Assembly (NCBI GenBank): GCA_029721435.1
Contig: CM056581.1
Location: 66,973,712 to 67,037,711, forward strand
Source of the DNA: Gymnothorax reevesii
Taxonomy: Eukaryota > Chordata > Actinopteri > Anguilliformes > Muraenidae
Length of the DNA: 64,000 nucleotides
Direction of reading: 5' to 3'
In this document: one piece after another, positions 34,861 through 45,920 of the stretch
Layout: every line of letters starts with the position of its first letter
Position numbering within the stretch: position 1 is the stretch's first letter
Made by a program: the position numbers and the translations under genes
The notes under the pieces: model-generated
Seen by the model: only the letters and a program-made list of their open reading frames with translations
What the model was told of the DNA's origin: nothing
Database searches by the model: none

Positions 34861-36459
34861 CAAAACCCAAAACCAGTGAAGTTGGCACGTTATGTAAATC
34901 GTGGATAAAAACAGAATACAATGATTTGCAAATCCTTTTCAACGTATATTCAATTGAATTCACTGCAAAGACAAGATGTTTAATGTTCAAACTGAGAAAC
35001 TTTATTATTTTTTTGCAAATAATCATTAATTTAGAATTTAAAGGCAGCAACACATTGCAAAAAAGTTGGCACAGCGGTCTTTTTACCACTGTGTTATATC
35101 GCCTTTCCTTTTAACGACACTCAGTAAACGTTTGGGAACTGAGGAGACCAATTTTTGAAGCTTTTCAGGTGGAACTCTTTCCCATTCTTGCTTGATGTAC
35201 AGCTTAAGTTGTTCAACAGTCCGGGGTCTCCGTTGTCGTATTTTATGCTTCATAATGCGCCACACATTTTCAATGGGAGACAGGTCAGGACTACAGGCAG
35301 GCCAGTCTCGTACCCGCACTCTTTTACTATGGAGCCCTGCTGTTGTAACACGTGCAGAAAGTGGCTTGGCATTGTCTTGCTGAAATAAGCTGGGTCGTCC
35401 ATGAAAAAGACGTTGCTTGGATGGCAACATATGTTGCTCCAAAACCTGTATGTACCTTTCAGCATTAATGGTGCCTTCACATATGTGGAAGTTGCCCATG
35501 CCTTGGGCACTAATACCCCCCCATACCATCACAGATGCTGGCTTTTGAACTTTGCGCCAATAGCAGTCCGAATGGTTCTTTTCCTCGCTGGTCCAGAGGA
35601 CACAACGTCCACAGTTTCCAAAAACAATTTGAAATGTGGACTCGTCAGGCTACAGAACACTTTTCCACTTTGCATCAGTCCATCTTAGACGAGCTTGGGC
35701 CCAGCGAAGCCGGCGGCGTTTCTGGGTGCTGTTGATAAATGGCTTTCGCTTTGCATTGTAGAGTTTTAACTTGCACTTGCAGATGTAGCGACGAACTGTA
35801 GTTACTGACAGAGGTTTTCTGAAGTGTTCCTGAGCCCATGTGGTGATGTCCTTTACACACTAATGTTTGAAGCAGTACCGCCTGAGGGATCGAAGGTCAC
35901 GGGCATTCAATGTTGGTTTTCGGCCTTGTGGCTTACGTGCAGTGATTTCTCCAGACTCTCTGAACCTTTTGACGATATTACGGACCGTAGATGATGAAAT
36001 CCCTAAATTTCTTGCAATAGCTCGTTGAGGAATGTTGTTTTTAAACTGTTCGACAATCAGCTCACGCATTTGTTCTCGAAGTGGTGACCCTTGCCCTTTC
36101 CTTGTTTGTGAATGACTGAGCATGTCAGGGAAGCTTTTATACCCAGTCATGGCACCCACCTGTTCCCAATTCGCCCGTTCACCTGTGGGATGTTCCAAAT
36201 AAGTGTTTGATGAGCATTCCTCAACTGTCTCAGCCTTTTTTGCCACTTGTGCCTGCTTTTTTGAAACATGTTACTGGCATCAAATTCTAAATGAGCTAAT
36301 ATTTGCAAAAAATTACAAAGTTTACCTGTTCAAACATTAAGTAACTTGTCTTTGCAGTGTATTTAATTGAATATAGGTTGAAAAGGATTTGCAAATCATT
36401 GTATTCTGTTTTTATTTACAATTTACACAACGTGCCAAATTCACTAGTTTTGGGTTTTG
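34861..36459 (-). mobile_element. Tc1-like transposon, copy 2, both ends present
   Basis: Ends CAAAACCCAAAACCAGTGAA and, inverted, CAAAACCCAAAACTAGTGAA, flanked by TA (34859-34860 and 36460-36461). The terminal repeats extend about 170-200 bp and include ACAGAATACAATGATTTGCA. It is 1599 bp long and encodes a minus-strand transposase. It is oriented opposite to copy 1, 3.6 kb away. Confidence 0.9.
35083..36246 (-). pseudogene. Tc1-like transposase, copy 2, two stops
   Basis: The frame from 36246 contains MREL IVEQFKNNIPQRAI, RNLGISSSTVRNIVKRF and RKPQGRKPTLNARD. A TAG (35860-35862) falls in the linker, next to a small deletion relative to copy 1. A second TAG (35650-35652) replaces the Trp before PDEST. 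The three catalytic residues are intact: Asp in PDEST (35644-35646), Asp in QQDNAKP and Glu in SPIENVW. The rest of the domain is open to the C-terminal VVKRKGDITQW. By eye, the only disabling changes are the two stops and the small deletion, so this copy is younger than copy 1. Confidence 0.88.
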
Positions 36460-38309
36460 TAATATAATAGAATATAATATAATATAATATAATAAGCCTT
36501 TCAAAAGACTTTTACCTTTAAAAAAGGTTTTTAGTCTTTCAAAAATGTTATCAGGCTGTATAATGCAAAATAGTATAGTATAATATAATATACAAAAATA
36601 ATATATTATTAAATACTGTAATGCAATATAAAGGGCAATGAGCCTTTACAAAGGCTGTTGATTGTTAATCTTGTGATAACGAAATCTACAAAAGGCTGTA
36701 TGAAGTACAGAGCAAGTTCTCAAGCTGAACTGTCTGAGTGTAAGGAGTTTTGATAATGGCAGGGGGTTTTAAATCTATAATGGTTTTTCACTTGGATTTT
36801 CAAAAGTTCTTGCAACACCTAATTGGCTCATTCATTTCCGTATCAGTGGTCTGACAGAAATGGACTAATCAGAGTAAGATGAGGATTAATCAGGGGGCGT
36901 GGCAAAAAAAAAAAAAAAACAGCTGCACAGTTGGGAGTGAGCGACAGCACATGCACGAAAATTGTTTCCCTCCACTGTAAAAAATATTTAAAAAACACGA
37001 ACAAAATACAAATACCCTCTACAACAGCACAGGTCTCTGTAAGAGATTCAGACCCCTTTTTTCCTCACTTTATGCAAGTTGGACAGACAGTCTGAGTGTA
37101 TGATAAATAATATTTATGAAATTTTATACACCTCACTTACGCTTTAGAGTAATTTCTTTTTGTGCAGACTTGCCACCTTCTACATTAAGTAGTTGCTGTT
37201 GGAGCATTTGTTAGATGGCAGTTTCATCTAATCCATGTCTCTAGTACTACTATAACTGTAGTAGTTGACTATTGGAGGCAGCCCCTGTGGGAATTTAGAG
37301 CAATGCAACAATTTTTCAACACTCTGAGTGAGAGAGGGGGAGGGGTAGCCACTATCTACTGCCAAAAATGCATGCTGTCTTTGTGAGTTGCTGTTTCATC
37401 ATCTGTCCCCAAACCAACATTGTGCTGCTGGGTGAAATTCACTTGCAGTTCTGTACAAAGAAGTACTGTTGCATTCGTGCCAGAGTTAGAGAGACCATTG
37501 GTGTCTTTACTACGGGATTTTAAAGGTGGGAACATGAATCTAGTCAAGTAGCTTGTTGTTTTCACAAAAGTGAAATCACACCCTTGGCCAAATTCAATCA
37601 ATTTACTCAGTGTCTAAGATGGCAGCCATTAGACAATTTGTTAATTTTAACATAACTTCAAAATAATACATATTTAGAAACAATAGGTAAGGGCATTTAT
37701 AACATGTTTGCAAACATTTGTTATCATATATGGTAGCTCGCCTCGCAGTTTCACAGTGTTTGCAACTATGTATGTAAGTGTACTGTAGTTCAGGAGGTTC
37801 AAGGAGCCATGGTACACAAAGAGGCCAAGGCTCTGGAAGTGAGAGGGTTTCATAAGAGAAAACAGAGCTTGTGTAATGCCTTTTAGGGCGTACTCACACA
37901 AGCCATCATTAGTTAACCAGCTAGCTCTGGTATCGAGTGAAATAAAAATATTGATTATGAAATCAGAAAATATTAGAACCAGGCCGGATTACTCAACATT
38001 GCAGACTGATGATGCAGTTTGTCAAATAATTCACTATGCTGTGAAACAATGTGTTGAAAGAAACACCAGTTATTAACAACTTTCTCAAATACATTGACAT
38101 ATTTATTATTTGGAATCTTGTCATTGATGTCATGTTTGAGATCTGTGCTGGGGCACAGTTAGCGATCACACTACATGTGTATTGTGCTAGAGTCCAGCTC
38201 TTCTAAGTATACTAGTGTATCATATCCAGGTACGAAAGACCGATCAAACAGGACTTGTACAGTGTACTTGGGTACAGTATGGGCTGCCTAATGTGAGTAG
38301 GCCCTTAGT
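36460..38309. other. 5' flank of the hAT transposase, no gene seen
   Basis: Begins with AATAT-type repeats (36461-36495 and about 36575-36605). It includes an A-run (36906-36919) and short open frames without domains. It is presumably the non-coding region of the large hAT or older host sequence. Confidence 0.45.
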
Positions 38310-38840
38310 GAGGTCAGCAGCCCTTGTAGTCAAAGGACTGGGGGCCACTCATAGTCTATGAGCCCTCCCCCCCTACAACCACGCCCACCCTTACCAAGGG
38401 CTTAGGGTGGAGGTGCTTTCAGCGGGCCCCACGGCTGGCCAGCCATGGGGCCCACTGAAAGCACCCTCACCCAGGGCCCTTGGCTAGTCAGAGGCGTAAT
38501 CAGAGGGCCCACTAAAAATGCGCCCCCTCCTCCCGAGGACCCTTGGTAGTCAGAAGTCAGAGGACCGCCACCCCTAATCCATTTTCATAAGGGGCCCTAT
38601 AGCAGGGCTGGGGGCCCTGGTAGTCAGAGGTCCTACTGAAAGCAACCCCCCAAGGGCCCTAGGTAGCCAAATGTCAGAGGGCCCCCCTCCCTCCCTGTTT
38701 TCATCAGTGGCCCTGTAACAGGGTCAGGGCCCTAGTAGTCAGAGGATCCTAGAGAATGGAGGCCCTCTGAAATAAAAATGTGCTGTTGATAGGCATCTCT
38801 GTTTTGGGCTACGAGCCCCCCAGGGCCCCTGGGCGCCGAC
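38310..38840. repeat. GC-rich degenerate tandem repeat
   Basis: About five degenerate units of the type GGGCCCTNGGTAGTCAGAGG occur within 500 bp, rich in GGGCCC and CCCCCC, in an otherwise AT-rich window. It lies immediately inside the right end of the large hAT. An inverted pair, GCTTTCAGCGGGCCCC and GGGGCCCACTGAAAGC (38417-38462), can form a hairpin. Confidence 0.7.
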
Positions 38841-38894
38841 TCCGCTGGCCCGGTCCGTAATCTGTCCCTATAGACATCACATTTGGATATGAGC

Positions 38895-39075
38895 ATTATT
38901 CTCTGTCAAAAAAAAAAGAGACCATGATATTGTTGATGAGTTCAAACATTGCTTATTTCTTCTTTGAACTTTTTTCAATTGAATATCAGTTAAAATGATT
39001 TACAACTACAATTTAGTTGCTGTTTTTATTTACATTTAAGAATTTGTCCCAATTCTTCTGGAATCGATGGTGAAA
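38895..39075. repeat. Tc1-type terminal repeat relic
   Basis: TTCAATTGAATATCAGTTAA, GCTGTTTTTATTTACATTTA and CCAATTCTTCTGGAATCGAT resemble the terminal region of the Tc1 family at 29.9-36.5 kb. Strongly diverged and lacking coding sequence. Confidence 0.5.
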
Positions 39076-40308
39076 ATTTACATTAGGAATAATAAGAAAT
39101 ACCAAAGGAAAAAAAAACATGTTTAAGAGTTTTATTTGTATTTATTTGTATGCACTCTGCAGAGGTCACTTAGACTCAGAAAATCTAAAATATGCATCCA
39201 ATCATGCAAACATCTGTGTGTAAAAAAATCTTTGAAGAAGTAAATGGTGAAAAGAGGTGATCATCATAAGATCAAACATTTTGGCTGTAATATTATTTTA
39301 ACTTACTGGTATTGCTTGGAATATTTAAAAAAAAGAATATGAAAATCAATTGCGAACTGAGTAATGGACTACTTGATTTGATAATGTGACAGGAAAGGAG
39401 TAATTACTACCAAAAGTACTGGATGAGACACACATTCAACATGTTTGCAAGTCGCATATGGACTGTGCTTTTGAAAGTTACAGTGTAAGATGTGCTGCAT
39501 TAATGTGAGACTCAACTGGAGCTGAAAATCCTAGAGTACGAGAATTCCATAGGACTGAAGAGGAAATGATTCCCATGTACACTGCTTTTATGTAAGCAGT
39601 ATAAATCCTAGATGCAACCAGAGGTGTTTAGAGTACGGGAATTGTTAAATATCACGATTTGCATTAAATGGGCATAAATATGACCATATAAACCAAGAGT
39701 GGCTAACACTAGTCTTCGAGATCCACAGTGTCTGCTGGTTTTGTTGTTGCGTTCCACTTAAAATCAATTTTAAAATCCACTCAAATACAATTAAAATGAA
39801 TTCAGACTGGAAAACTCACATTTCAATAAAATAGATCAATTTATACATGGGTATAAGCATATCATGGTATTTTGGCGGCAGTTCTGCTCTGTAGGAATGC
39901 CCTACCTAGGCGCACAAACATGCAAACATCATCATGGACAGCCATCAAAATCTCCCCGATGTGAGCAGAACCAAACAGGTGGAGGCAGCAAGTAAAGACC
40001 AAAAAGCATGTTGCATAGCATGAAAAGTCATTGCAAACAGCAGCAGAAGTGAGTGAACTTGACGTATTTTAAATAGGCCGCCGTATGACCACATGTGATC
40101 TGTATCCTCCAATTGTTGTGTACCTGCTGATGCTGACTTGGCTGGTAGCTTACCAGGCTGCTATCAGCTAATGTAGCTCTACTCAAGTTCCCTGTCTGGA
40201 CTAGTTATTCTTATTAGTGAAAACAAAAACTTGCACATAGTGGCTCTCTGGGACCATGTTTGGCTGCTGCAGATACAGAATAATGATCAGCTGTACTGTT
40301 TGTTCTAG
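39076..40308. other. probable intron of the transglutaminase gene, no repeat recognised
   Basis: AT-rich sequence without gene or repeat ends. Its last 18 bases (40291-40308, CTGTACTGTTTGTTCTAG) form a pyrimidine-rich tract and AG acceptor. Confidence 0.5.
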
Positions 40309-40479
40309 GTCTCTCGAGAGTGGATCTCCATAGTGAGAAAAACAATAAGGCCCACAGGACGAATGAGATCTCCACAGACCGGCTGATCGTCAGGCGTGGA
40401 CAACCATTCCTGCTCTCTCTCCACTCCAGCAGCCTCGGAAATCTCAACACGCAATTCTTGGAACTCACTGTCCAAACAG
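40309..40479 (+). CDS. transglutaminase exon, N-terminal beta-sandwich domain
   Basis: A 171-bp open exon that enters and leaves in phase 1. It encodes SRVDLHSEKNNKAHRTNEIS followed by DRLIVRRGQPFLLSLHSSS and FLELTVQTG. This fits the first half of the transglutaminase N-terminal domain, where a DLxxExNNxAHxT strand, the L(I/V)VRRGQPF signature and a closing ExxxTG are conserved. In vertebrate transglutaminases this piece is, as I recall, exon 2 and ends within the TG Gly codon, as here. The acceptor (TTGTTCTAG) is good; the donor (ACAG|GTGTGC) is weak but in the expected place. Transglutaminases cross-link glutamine and lysine side chains in a Ca-dependent way; the catalytic Cys-His-Asp core would be in later exons, which I do not see here. 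The paralogue (TGM2-, TGM5-, F13A-like or other) cannot be set from 57 codons. Confidence 0.82.
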
Positions 40480-41362
40480 GTGTGCAGTCTCTGTTCTCTA
40501 ATCGGTCATAAGTGAAAAATATTAGAAATTAATATTTTGCCTGTGATTTTTTTTGTTGTTTTGGTGCTGTAGTGTAACACAATGGACTATTTGAAATTGC
40601 ACAAGCAGTACAGGATGGTTATTCCATATCAGCCAAACTCAATATTTACTGCTTGTAGTGAATTCAATATTGCTGCCTTACATTTGGGATCACTAGCAGA
40701 AGCTGGAGAGCGGACTTGGGTCTCTGGATCTTGGCAGACAAGCCCTGTTCTGGCTCGGTTGAACAACCATTAACTTTGAATTGTCCAATTGGATTTTAAT
40801 GAATTCATCTTGACTGATAAATACAATATTTGGTTAATGAATTTTTCAGCAGAACAAGCTGACTTTATAACAGGCGCGGAGTGCTCGCGTTGCGTTCTCG
40901 AATGGGTTGAAGGTATTGCTCGATTCCAACGTTGGTGGATTGCAGCTTTTACACTGCTTCTGTTGTCCATGCTGTTGACATTTGCCCTGTAGCCAAACCT
41001 CAATTCCAGAAGAGTTCAGAGAGTGTACACAATGCAAATAAAATCAAACTTAAGTGATTTGGAACTTCTATCTGAAAACAGCTCACACCGTTATACACTG
41101 GCACCTGTTTTGCCTGTTATATTAACTGTCAATTTACAATCATTTTATAAAAGAAGGCAAATGGTGACTCAAATCCTCACGCTCCTACAAATCACTTGTG
41201 GAACATGAGAGGGGTCAAAACTGCATAAATACCCTGCAGACCAGCCTAGTACTGTCGTTTCCATGAATCTCGGCTGCGTGCAAAGCCTGGACCACTGCAG
41301 TAACACGTGCCTATTTTGTGGTTCTGTGTATGTTAACTGTTAACCACAGTTAAATGCGGCCA
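40480..41362. other. probable intron, no gene seen
   Basis: Follows the donor site. Open stretches of 60-67 codons lack motifs. No next exon is recognised. Confidence 0.5.
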
Positions 41363-41597
41363 GGGCCCGCATTCACAAAGCATATTAGTGCTAAAAGTAG
41401 GTCCTAACTGCCGGATTTAGGAGAAACTCCTAAAAAAAATGGGCGTGTCAGTCGTAAATTTAGGACTGCCAATTATTTTTACTAAGTGTTATTCACAAAG
41501 CATTTTAGGCCTAAAAGTAGCTCCTAAGCCCGGGAGAGCTTAAAAGTAGTCAAGAGGACTCCTAACTCACTAAAACCTATTCACAAAGAATCAGAAA

Positions 41598-41696
41598 ATG
41601 GCTGCTGCTGTTGAAAGACGAAATGACTGGAAATTCGGAATGATGCGCAGTTGTTGAAAAGATATCGGATCAACCATGAAGGGATTATATTTGTTG
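41598..41696 (+). pseudogene. Harbinger transposase N-terminal fragment
   Basis: ATG at 41598 gives MAAAVERRNDWKFGMM. A shifted frame continues LLKRYRINHEGIIFVV and breaks exactly at the LINE insertion. It continues at 44962 with DLLRERITSPT. These words match the region before the catalytic domain of HARBI1-like transposases. Confidence 0.7.
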
Positions 41697-44600
41697 TTTT
41701 TTTTTTTCTTTATTATTATTACGAGGACAGTCCCCATCAATTAACTGTCACAACAGTAAACAGGGCAGCTTTAGCCAACATGGCTAATTTCCAGCTGTCG
41801 TCCCCAGCCAGCTGACAACAAGGATCCCTAAAAAGGAAAAGACACGGGGCACTGGGGAAATGGGAATGGGGGAAAGGGAAAGAGTCAGTACAATACAATA
41901 CAAAGCAAGTATAAATGAGCACAAATACAAACAAAATAAATGACATGAAATAGAGCAGCAGGCCACAAGCACAAGCATAACGCAAGCACAGGCATAATGT
42001 AAGCAGTTGTAATCAGCAAACCATGTTTTTAGATATTTAGTAAGGGTTGAGAAAGTGTCTATATCTTTAATGTGGGCGGGTGGTGAGTTCCAATTTTGTA
42101 TGGCTGTAACAGAGAATCACGACTGACCAAAAGTAATTTTTCCAAATGGGACTAAAAAGTCACCACGGGTAGTGCTCCTGGTAGTCTGATATGTGCTGTT
42201 GCGTTGCGTTATAAGTGACTTAAGAGGAGGAGGAGCCAGGTTATGCAAGATATTATAAACTAGACAGATGTTCCTATATTTTATTACATCTTCCCAGCTC
42301 AGAAGTTTGTGTTTGTTTAAGATGGTACAATGAAGGGAGCTGTTAGGCTTCTGATCCAAAACTTTGAGGGTTGGCTTATACGGGATAGCCAGTGGCTTTA
42401 GAGTCGACCAGTTAGTTTGTCCCCAGCTTATAAGATAGTATGTTAGATGCAACATGATCATGGGCATTCATATATAATTTGGCAGCACTAAAGGTCATTG
42501 TGTTTCTTATGTACTTGAAATTAGCTAAGCTAAACTTTACTCTCTGACTCACTGTTGTTATGTGTGTTATGAATGACAGACTGGAGTCAATAATGATACC
42601 GAGGTATTTAACTTGTGCGACAATAGCAATATTTTGACATGAAATTGTTATATTTGACATGAAGTTACATTTTCTTTTACCATTTTACCATTTTATTAAC
42701 ATTAAGTTGAAGACATGAACGGTTTAACCAACCAGTGATTTTCTCCATAGCGGAGTTGAGTTTTTCAGCGGCCAGCTGTTTTATCCTAGCATGGGTGTAT
42801 ATCACAGTGTCATCAGCATATAATTGTATTTCTACATCAGGGCACACACATGGCAGATCATTAATTTATATCACAAAAAGAAGAGGGCCAAGTATAGGCC
42901 CTTGTGGCACCCCAGTGCACAAGTCACGAGCTGGTAAAAGTTGGTTGTTGACAATAACATGCTGTCACCTACCAGTTAAGTATGACTCTAACCAACTCAG
43001 TGTTGAAGGGGAGAAATTAAAAGCAGACAATAAGGCCATAAGGACCTTATGGTTGACCGTGTCAAAAGCTTTGCGTAGGTCTAAAAATAGAGCACCCACA
43101 ACACCACCTCCATCAACTATTGCTCGGACCTTTTCTGTAAACAAGCAGTTTGCCATTTCAGTAGAATGATGAGCCCTGAAACCAAACTGCATTGGATGAA
43201 GGTTAAATTCACTATTATTAAAGAAGAGGACAAGCTCCTCCGATACCCACTTCTCCGCAACCTTGGATGTCGCGGGTAAAATGCTAATTGGGCGGTAATT
43301 GCAAACATTGTGAGGGTCATCTGACTTGAAGATAGGAGATACAATCGCAGTTTTCCAAGCACTTAGAAATGTTCCCTGTGATAGTGACATGTTAATAATA
43401 TGTGTGATGGGATGGATTAGGTATTCGTTCTGAGATTTAAGCATTTGTGAGTCCATACCATATATATCCTTAGCTGTTGAGGTTTTTAAAGAATTAATAA
43501 TTGCTTGAGAAATGCTCCAGAAATGGGTTGAATGGAAAAGGAAGTTTTGCTTTCATCAACTCTGAAAGTTTTTTCCACAGTTAACGGGCAATTCTGTGCA
43601 ATTTCAGCCACAGGCATGTGGTTTGTTACCATTAGGTTTTAAATCTGTTCGCAAATTAGTTTGGTGTTACCTTTTGCATAATTAATAATTTTTTATGAAA
43701 AAATTGGCTTTGGCCTTCCTGATTGCTTTTGTGACTTTATTGCGTAATCATGTAAACCTAAGCCTATCACAAGCTAATTTTGTCTTCAGAGTTCTTTTCA
43801 GTGCAAAATCTGTCTCCTTCATTAAACTGAATATATCTGCATTAAGCCAAGGAAGTATGTTGTTTCTTTTTTTTCTTTTCACTTTTCGTGAGAACTTTTC
43901 AACTAAGTTATGTAACTTGATTGAGAACCTTTTGCAATCTATTTCTAAGTTACTCCCAGTTAAGAGACTTTCCCAGTCAGTTTGCTGCACTGCTCTTTCA
44001 AAATTTATGAATTCAATTTTTTGGATCCTAAATTGCTCCATGGGTTAAAGAGAGTGACAAAAATGCTTCTTTGAGAGTTTTATAGACATTAATATTAAAT
44101 TATGGTCAGATAGTCACGTTATGAAATTAAATGTTTTGACAATTCGCTCAGGCTTATTACTGAATATTGAATCTATTTGTGTCTGAGAAGATGTCATCAC
44201 TCTGGTTGGTCCCTCCAAAACTATCAGTGATCTGCTGAAGGGCTTTCCTGCTAGTCTTCTCCAGCCAGTTGGACTTCATATCACCAAAGAGAATCACCTC
44301 AGTTTTAAAATGACATGCTTGTAGCAATTTTTTAAATGAGACATAAAAATCGTTATTAGAAGAAGGTGGAAGATACACAACAATGATTACAAAGCACATT
44401 TCAGGAGAGAGTGTTATTTTCAGTCCAATACATTCTAGATCATGATTAAATGGCCAGCATATTTGTTGACAGTTAATATGATCTTCGATATAGATCATGA
44501 CCCCACCCCCCCTGCCCTTAGAACGATCTTGTCTGAGGGTTTTATAGCCTGGTACATGTACAGCCGCGGACGGAGAATTGCTATGTAACCATTTTTCAGT

Positions 44601-44953
44601 TATACATAGAAAATCAGTTAGACATAGAAAATCTAAGTTAGAGTTACAGAGAAGGTGATGCACTTGATTCGCTTTAGGGGTGAGGCTACGGATGTTAATA
44701 TGTCCTCCAAAAATGCCCTTAGGTTTATGCTGACCGTCCCAGATCAATAAAGAGTGATTAACAGTTCTAAAAAAGCGATATTTTCTGAGAACAGGGTTTA
44801 TGGGAAAAATATTAGGTTTGTGAACACGGTGATCTGTACAGAACGGTGTGACGCGCTGATCCTAAATGCAGCGTCCAACTTCAGCATTTGTAGGACAGTC
44901 TGAGCCGGTCGGAATACATTGCAGGGGAAGCGGACGTTTTCCGCATGGCTATC
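41697..44953 (-). mobile_element. LINE (L2/CR1-like), 3.26 kb, with 8-bp target duplication
   Basis: Flanked by ATTTGTTG at 41689-41696 and 44954-44961. The T-run at 41697-41709 is its 3' poly(A)/tail side. It encodes a minus-strand endonuclease-RT protein in several frames. A near-identical internal fragment lies at 45126-45478. Confidence 0.88.
42117..44747 (-). pseudogene. LINE endonuclease-reverse transcriptase, broken
   Basis: 44747-44157: endonuclease start (GGHINIRSLTPKANQVHHLL, CITEKWLH, LFGDMKSN, where the usual GDFN is GDMK). 44041-43748: linker (IDCKRFSIKLHNLVEKF, NILPWLNADI). 43456-42965: RT fingers and palm (FLSAWKTAIVSPIFKSDD, NYRPISILP, GALFLDLRKAFDTVNHK). 42900-42820: VPQG and YADD-equivalent region. 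42660-42117: VKYLGIIIDSSLSF and C-terminal domain. At least four frameshifts or stops. The layout equals that of the LINE at 13.1-19.2 kb. Confidence 0.82.
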
Positions 44954-44961
44954 ATTTGTTG

Positions 44962-45125
44962 ACTTGTTGAGGGAGAGAATTACATCTCCAACCATGAGAA
45001 ACAACCAAAATAAAATGTTTGACAACACTTCGTTACTTTGCCATCCGAAAAATGCAACTTCTCGACGCGGTCAATTTTGGGATTTCAAAATCATCTGCCA
45101 GTCACTCAATTCAGCAAACAATCAT
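44962..45125 (+). pseudogene. Harbinger transposase middle fragment
   Basis: Continues the transposase as ERITSPTMRNN, then a frame-shifted helix-turn-helix region including the 59-bp segment (45067-45125) that is repeated at 45479-45537. It is separated from the catalytic part by the LINE fragment. Confidence 0.65.
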
Positions 45126-45478
45126 ATAATTGTATTTCTACATCAGGGCACACACATGGCAGATTATTAATATATATCACAAAAAGAAGAGGGCCAAGTA
45201 TAGACCCTTGTGGCACCCCAGTGCACAAGTCACGAGCTGGTAAAAGTTGGTTGTTGACAATAACATGCTGTCGCCTACCAGTTAAGTATGACTCTAACCA
45301 ACTCAGTGTTGAAGGGGAGAAATTAAAAGCAGACAATAAGGCCATAAGGACCTTATTGTTGACCGTGTCAAAAGCTTTGCGTAGGTCTAAAAATAGAGCA
45401 CCCACAACACCACCTCCATCAACTATTGCTCGGACCTTTTCTGTAAACAAGCAGTTTGCCATTTCAGTAGAATGATGA
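45126..45478 (-). repeat. internal LINE fragment copied from 42.8-43.2 kb
   Basis: About 352 bp nearly identical (about five differences by eye) to 42821-43173, in the same orientation. It encodes the RT palm (MANCLFTEKVRAIVDGGGVV, FDTVNNKV, GVPQGSILGPLLFVIYINNL). It has neither a 3' tail nor a 5' end. It is bracketed by a 59-bp direct repeat of Harbinger sequence (45067-45125, 45479-45537; one difference), with 2-5 bp of microhomology at each joint. Confidence 0.88.
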
Positions 45479-45920
45479 GCGGTCAATTTTGGGATTTCAA
45501 AATCATCTGCCAGTCGCTCAATTCAGCAAACAATCATGTCATCCCCATGTCATCCGACAATTTATCCGGTTTCCAATGGACATTCGCCAACAACACAGAA
45601 TCAAACTTGAATTCATGCCCATCTCAGGTATGCCCGGTATCATCGGTGCTATTGACGAGACCCATATTTGAATTATTTCTCCGACCCAAGATGAAGAGGT
45701 ATTCGTAAATAGAAAAAAGTTAATTCCATCAACACCCAGATAGTAGGCCTATTTGATGCCGAATACAATATTTTGGACATTTTTGCGAAATGGCCAGGAT
45801 CCACACACGACTCGCATTTTAATGGAATTCAGCTTATGCCAATTATTTGACAGGCATTATGTGCCTACGGGATACCACTCGCTCGGGGTCAGTGGCTTTG
45901 GCGCTTTACCTCCTCCTGCT
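45479..45920 (+). pseudogene. Harbinger transposase catalytic fragment
   Basis: Three frames cover IRFPMDIRQQHRIKLEFMPI and GMPGIIGAIDETHI (first catalytic Asp, in the usual GAIDGTHI block), PTQDEEVFVNRKK, PNTIF-W and STHDS-like PHTTRILM (where the second Asp should be), and FDRHYVPTGYHSLGVSGFG (usual GDSGY). The C-terminal part with the third acidic residue is gone. A DDE_Tnp_4 (HARBI1-like) domain, clearly dead. Confidence 0.82.

Larger units (their letters stand above)
27330..38870 (-). mobile_element. 11.5-kb hAT transposon with ZMYM1-like transposase, heavily nested
   Basis: The left end CAGGGACGGATTATGGGTCG matches the inverted right end TAGGGACAGATTACGGACCG. Sub-terminal GGGCCCCTGGGC words occur on both sides. 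The flanking octamers CAGACATC (27322-27329) and TAGACATC (38871-38878) differ only in the first base, as expected for an aged 8-bp hAT duplication. Inside lies a minus-strand hAT transposase relic (34487-31391). Later arrivals are a TTAA MITE (28072-28625), the palindrome (about 28640-29690), two Tc1-like copies (29866-31294 and 34861-36459) and a Tc1 MITE (32121-32657). Subtracting them leaves about 7 kb. That all parts belong to one element is an inference from the ends. Confidence 0.68.
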
